Of a DNA stretch of 17,915 nt, positions 15,076 through 17,915 are shown piece by piece. Made by a program: the position numbers and the translations under genes. Position 1 is the first letter of the stretch; the number at the start of each line of letters is the position of its first letter. The stretch comes from an uncultured Acidimicrobiales bacterium (GTDB lineage Bacteria; Actinomycetota; Acidimicrobiia; Acidimicrobiales; UBA10347): NCBI GenBank assembly GCA_937942965.1, contig CALDGN010000396.1, positions 1 to 17,915 of the forward strand, given 5' to 3'. The notes below the pieces were generated by a model. That model was given only the letters and a program-made list of their open reading frames with translations, ran no database searches and had not been told where the DNA came from.

Positions 15076-15081
15076 TAAGCT
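15076..15081 (+). promoter_or_regulatory. Candidate -10 of radA (leaderless)
   Basis: TAAGCT is of TAnnnT type and ends six bases before ATG 15088. No Shine-Dalgarno is present, so radA may be translated from a leaderless mRNA. The LexA-like box lies 19-32 bp upstream of the hexamer. Confidence 0.45.
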
Positions 15082-15087
15082 CGACCC

Positions 15088-16689
15088 ATGGCTCGAGCGA
15101 AGACCATCTACGAATGTTCCACGTGTGGCGACCAAGCCCCCAAGTGGATGGGCCGTTGCAATGGCTGCGGCCACTGGAACACGTTGGTCGAATCCGTCAT
15201 CGGCGGCGACGCGCCGAGCGCGGCTTCTGCCGCGCCAGCTCCCTCAGCTGGACATCAGCCCGCGGTGCCGCTGGCCGAGCTTGATGAACGGGCCTGCATC
15301 CCCATGCCGACCGGCATCGACGAGTTCGACCGTGTCCTTGGCGGAGGGTTGGTCGCGGGCTCGATTTCGCTGGTTGGCGGTGAGCCCGGCGTCGGCAAGT
15401 CGACGCTGCTGAGCCAGGTATCGGCCGCCTGGGCTGAGCATCACGGAACCGTCCTGTCGGTCTCGGCCGAAGAGTCCCCGCAGCAGGTGTCGGCGCGGTT
15501 CAAGCGCCTCGAACTTGGCGGCGAGGGTGTGCATGTCGGCGGCGACTGCAACATCAACGGCATCTTGTCCGACCTGGCGACGTTGCGCCCGGGGCTGGCG
15601 ATCGTCGACTCGATTCAGACAGTGTTCGATCCTGACTTGTCGTCCGCTCCCGGTTCGGTTGCCCAGGTTCGCCAGTGCTCGCATCGTCTCGCTGTCGCGG
15701 CGCGCGAGTTCAACTGCGCCATCGTGCTCGTCGGCCAGGTCACCAAAGACGGTGGCATCGCCGGGCCGCGAGTGCTCGAACACCTGGTGGACACGGTGCT
15801 GTCCTTCGACGGCGAGCGCGAGCTCGGCCTGCGCGTGCTCCGAGCGCTCAAGCATCGCTTCGGGCCGACCGGCGAGCTGGGCGTATTCGAAATGACGGGC
15901 CAAGGCCTGCAGACGGTCGAAGACCCATCTGGCCGCATGCTCGGCGATCGCTTGAGCGATGTGCCCGGCTCTGCCGTTGCCGTCACCATCGAAGGTCGAC
16001 GAGCCGTCGTGCTCGAAATGCAAGGCCTGGTCGTACCCGGTGCCCCGAACCCACGTCGTTCAGCCCAGGGCTATGACCAGAAGCGTCTGGCGATGCTGCT
16101 CGCCGTGCTCGACAAACAGATGAGCCTCGGCGTTGGACAACAAGACGTCTACCTGTCGGTCGTTGGCGGCATGCGAGTCAACGAGCCGGGCTCCGACCTT
16201 GCGGCCTGCGCGGCGATTGCAAGCTCGGTCCTGAACAAGGCCATCGCGTCCGAAGTCGTGGCCATTGGCGAGGTCGGACTTGCCGGCGAACTCCGGTCCG
16301 CGTCGGCCGTCGACCGCCGGTTGCAAGAAGCGGCTCGCCTCGGCTTCCGCAAAGCAGTCGTTCCTGAGTCCGACGCAGCAACCGAGGCGGACATCGAGAT
16401 CGTGGGTGCGACCAATGTCGTCGCTGCGCTCGATGCGCTCGGTCTCGAAGCCAGCACCTACAAGCCGATCCCCAAGAATCCGAACGGCGCTGGTGGACAC
16501 GGTGGGCCCGGCCCCAACAACCAGCGCGTCCGCAAGGCCCGCCAAGCAGGCCAGCGCTACAGCGAGTTCAGCGACCTGTTGCTCGATCGTGGCGACAACA
16601 GCGCCATTGGTCAGATCCCCGACGGGTACGTGCACGGTGGCTTCGACACCGACGGGGGCCTACGCCTCGTGCCCGACGACAGCTTCTAA
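15088..16689 (+). CDS. radA: DNA repair protein RadA (Sms)
   Basis: RadA is a RecA-like, DnaB-type branch-migration helicase that processes recombination intermediates. The 533-residue product opens with the C4 zinc finger (Cys10, Cys13, Cys24, Cys27), then Walker A GGEPGVGKST (97-106, Lys104) and the RadA-specific motif, here KHRFG (255-259) rather than the usual KNRFG. A Lon-protease-like C-terminal domain follows (VYLSVVGGMRVNEPGSDLAACAAIASS, then GEVGLAGELRS). About 70 residues beyond the typical length (E. coli RadA 460) form a Gly/Asn/Pro-rich, basic linker and a tail ending GLRLVPDDSF; I do not recognise this tail. A LexA-type box upstream suggests damage induction. It converges on the DUF4259 gene with 17 bp between stops and no clear terminator. 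Confidence 0.95.
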   Translation: MARAKTIYECSTCGDQAPKWMGRCNGCGHWNTLVESVIGGDAPSAASAAPAPSAGHQPAVPLAELDERACIPMPTGIDEFDRVLGGGLVAGSISLVGGEPGVGKSTLLSQVSAAWAEHHGTVLSVSAEESPQQVSARFKRLELGGEGVHVGGDCNINGILSDLATLRPGLAIVDSIQTVFDPDLSSAPGSVAQVRQCSHRLAVAAREFNCAIVLVGQVTKDGGIAGPRVLEHLVDTVLSFDGERELGLRVLRALKHRFGPTGELGVFEMTGQGLQTVEDPSGRMLGDRLSDVPGSAVAVTIEGRRAVVLEMQGLVVPGAPNPRRSAQGYDQKRLAMLLAVLDKQMSLGVGQQDVYLSVVGGMRVNEPGSDLAACAAIASSVLNKAIASEVVAIGEVGLAGELRSASAVDRRLQEAARLGFRKAVVPESDAATEADIEIVGATNVVAALDALGLEASTYKPIPKNPNGAGGHGGPGPNNQRVRKARQAGQRYSEFSDLLLDRGDNSAIGQIPDGYVHGGFDTDGGLRLVPDDSF

Positions 16690-16706
16690 AAGCGGACTGC
16701 CCGGGC

Positions 16707-17108
16707 TCAGGCCAGGCGATCCGTCAGTTCGTTGATGACGCCCAGCCACTCGACCAAGCTGTCGGTCTCGGCCCACAGCTGAAAAACCTCGGACCGCTCG
16801 CGATCGATCACGCGGCCGATCGCAGCGCGCGCATCGGTCGCCAGTGCTTCGGTGTCTGGGAACGTCGCCGCAGCGACCCAAAGGGTGACCGGCTCGGCGT
16901 AGGACGTTTGCTCGCCGCCGCCGGAACGCAATCGGGCTACGACGTCAGCTGCAACGAGTGCGTTGTTTCCCTCGTCGACGTCGAGATAGGGCAGCTGCTT
17001 GGCCAGGCCGAACGCTTGCTGGATCGCTCCCATGCCCCGTTCGGAAATCGTCGTCGCGAAGTCGGCTGCCGCGTCGTTGTCATAGATGCCGGTTCCCCAC
17101 GCACCCAT
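16707..17108 (-). CDS. DUF4259 domain protein
   Basis: This 133-residue protein begins with the DUF4259 signature MGAWGTGIYDNDAAADF and fits the usual size for that family. It is acidic, has no signal peptide or membrane segment, and has no known biochemical role. It lies 15 bp downstream of the Crp-family gene on the same strand, so the two are probably co-transcribed. No Shine-Dalgarno stands out in the 15-bp gap, so translation may be coupled. Its 3' end faces radA. Confidence 0.8.
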   Translation of the reverse strand: MGAWGTGIYDNDAAADFATTISERGMGAIQQAFGLAKQLPYLDVDEGNNALVAADVVARLRSGGGEQTSYAEPVTLWVAAATFPDTEALATDARAAIGRVIDRERSEVFQLWAETDSLVEWLGVINELTDRLA

Positions 17109-17123
17109 GCCGCAACCCGTTGG

Positions 17124-17786
17124 TTAGCGGGAGCGGATTGTCAGCTGCTGCCGGTTGGTGATCCGGTAGCCGCCGTCGGTCTGGGCCAGCCAACCGAGCT
17201 TGATGAACTGGTTGATCGACTTGTTGACCCGCTCGCGTGAGGCGCCGACCATGCCGGCGAGTTCCTCTTGGGTGAGCGGCAATTCGAACTCGTCTTCTTC
17301 GCCGGCCATCTCAAGCAGGCGCTTGGCGGTGCGGCCGGTCACGTCGAGGAACACCGAATCGGCGAGCGCATTGTCCATGTTGCGCACTCGGGTCGAGAGC
17401 AAGCGAACGACGCCCCACAGGAGTGCGGGCTGGTTCGTGAACAGTTCTCGGACTGGCTCGAACGGCAGCTCGATCAGCTCGGATGGCTCAAGGGCTCGGG
17501 CATCGGCCGAGCGGCCTTGGCCCTCGTCGAACAAGCCCATCTCGCCGAACAGGTCGCCGTCTTCCATCAGCGCGACCATCGACTCACGGCCATCGAACGA
17601 TCGGTTCGCGATGGCGATGCGGCCGGACACAACGACGTACAGCGACGAGGACTCGTCGTCTTGGCGGAAGAGGACATCGCCACGTTCGAGTGAACGGCGA
17701 CGTCCGGATCCAGCGATCGTCTCGAGGTGTTCGATGTCGATGTTCTCGAACAGGGACGTTTCGGCGAGGACGGAAGCGTCAGTCAT
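17124..17786 (-). CDS. Crp/Fnr-family transcriptional regulator, cAMP-binding type
   Basis: This 220-residue protein has a cNMP-binding domain (about 10-125), a dimer helix (about 120-145) and a Crp winged helix-turn-helix (about 168-215). The phosphate-binding cassette GEMGLFDEGQGRSADARA (Gly81-Glu82 ... Arg92-Ser93) matches the cAMP-contacting residues of E. coli CRP well. There is no cysteine anywhere, which rules out an FNR-type Fe-S cluster. The recognition helix SRERVNKS (183-190) keeps the Arg-Glu pair that reads TGTGA-type sites. The frame stays open to 17912, but ATG 17786 is chosen because AAGGA lies five bases upstream and the domain starts just after it. A CRP-like palindrome upstream suggests autoregulation. 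Confidence 0.9.
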   Translation of the reverse strand: MTDASVLAETSLFENIDIEHLETIAGSGRRRSLERGDVLFRQDDESSSLYVVVSGRIAIANRSFDGRESMVALMEDGDLFGEMGLFDEGQGRSADARALEPSELIELPFEPVRELFTNQPALLWGVVRLLSTRVRNMDNALADSVFLDVTGRTAKRLLEMAGEEDEFELPLTQEELAGMVGASRERVNKSINQFIKLGWLAQTDGGYRITNRQQLTIRSR

Positions 17787-17791
17787 TGCGA

Positions 17792-17799
17792 TCCTTTCC
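17792..17799 (-). promoter_or_regulatory. Shine-Dalgarno fixing the start of the Crp-family gene
   Basis: On the - strand GGAAAGGA lies five bases before ATG 17786. This is the best ribosome site in the window and rejects the 42-residue upstream extension. Confidence 0.75.
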
Positions 17800-17825
17800 A
17801 GCGGGTGAGCAGAACGCATTGCTAC

Positions 17826-17841
17826 GGTGACTTTTGCCACA
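17826..17841 (-). promoter_or_regulatory. CRP-like binding site upstream of the Crp-family gene
   Basis: On the - strand TGTGG-CAAAAG-TCACC matches the CRP palindrome TGTGA-N6-TCACA at eight of ten specified bases. It lies 40-55 bp before the start of the gene, where a Crp-family protein could control its own promoter. The remaining 17842-17915 stretch shows nothing else I can support. Confidence 0.5.
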
Positions 17842-17915
17842 CTACTGGCCTGGGTGGCGCAACCGCGACCCACGAGGCCGTGATTCTTCGACCTGTCAGG
17901 ATCGCTCACCATGCA

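Noticed and set aside
17787..17912. N-terminal extension of the Crp-family protein to 17912
   Set aside because: The extra 42 residues have no family similarity, they cross the CRP-like site, and ATG 17786 has a strong AAGGA ribosome site.

Overview
The window is GC-rich, almost fully coding DNA with ATGA-type gene overlaps, several probable leaderless starts and codon use typical of Actinobacteria. ClpC, an NnaR-type regulator, GlnR-like operator geometry and an LppM-like lipoprotein all suit Actinobacteria; an Acidimicrobiia (Ilumatobacter-like) source is my best guess, but it is an inference from overall character. I see no mobile element, tRNA, rRNA or CRISPR array, so this looks like ordinary chromosome.

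Layout: (1) 1-939 is the 3' end of clpC, followed by a strong intrinsic terminator. (2) 1150-13375 is a complete assimilatory nitrate/nitrite block, all on the + strand. It holds nirB-nirD (NADH nitrite reductase), nnaR (a uroporphyrinogen-III-synthase-like protein fused to an OmpR-type DNA-binding domain), nrtA-nrtB-nrtCD (nitrate ABC transporter with both ATPase domains in one chain), nasA (molybdopterin nitrate reductase) and cysG (siroheme synthase). (3) 13450-14994 is an unusual lipoprotein-TM-repeat linker-HAD-like fusion. (4) 15088-16689 is radA behind a LexA/SOS-type box. (5) 16707-17786 on the - strand is a Crp-family regulator followed by a DUF4259 gene, with a CRP-like palindrome upstream.

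How it works together: NrtABCD imports nitrate, NasA reduces it to nitrite, and NirBD reduces nitrite to ammonium using the siroheme that CysG makes. NnaR is the likely local regulator.

The main discovery is in the two promoter regions that start the nir and nrt-nas units. Each carries a 29-bp block (24/29 identical) and, exactly 63 bp downstream (start to start), four 5-mers at 11-bp period that resemble GlnR a/b half-sites. This looks like a bipartite NnaR + GlnR control module with fixed geometry. Other points of interest are the lost H-loop histidine in the first NrtCD ATPase domain, the degenerate HAD fusion protein and the SOS box at radA.
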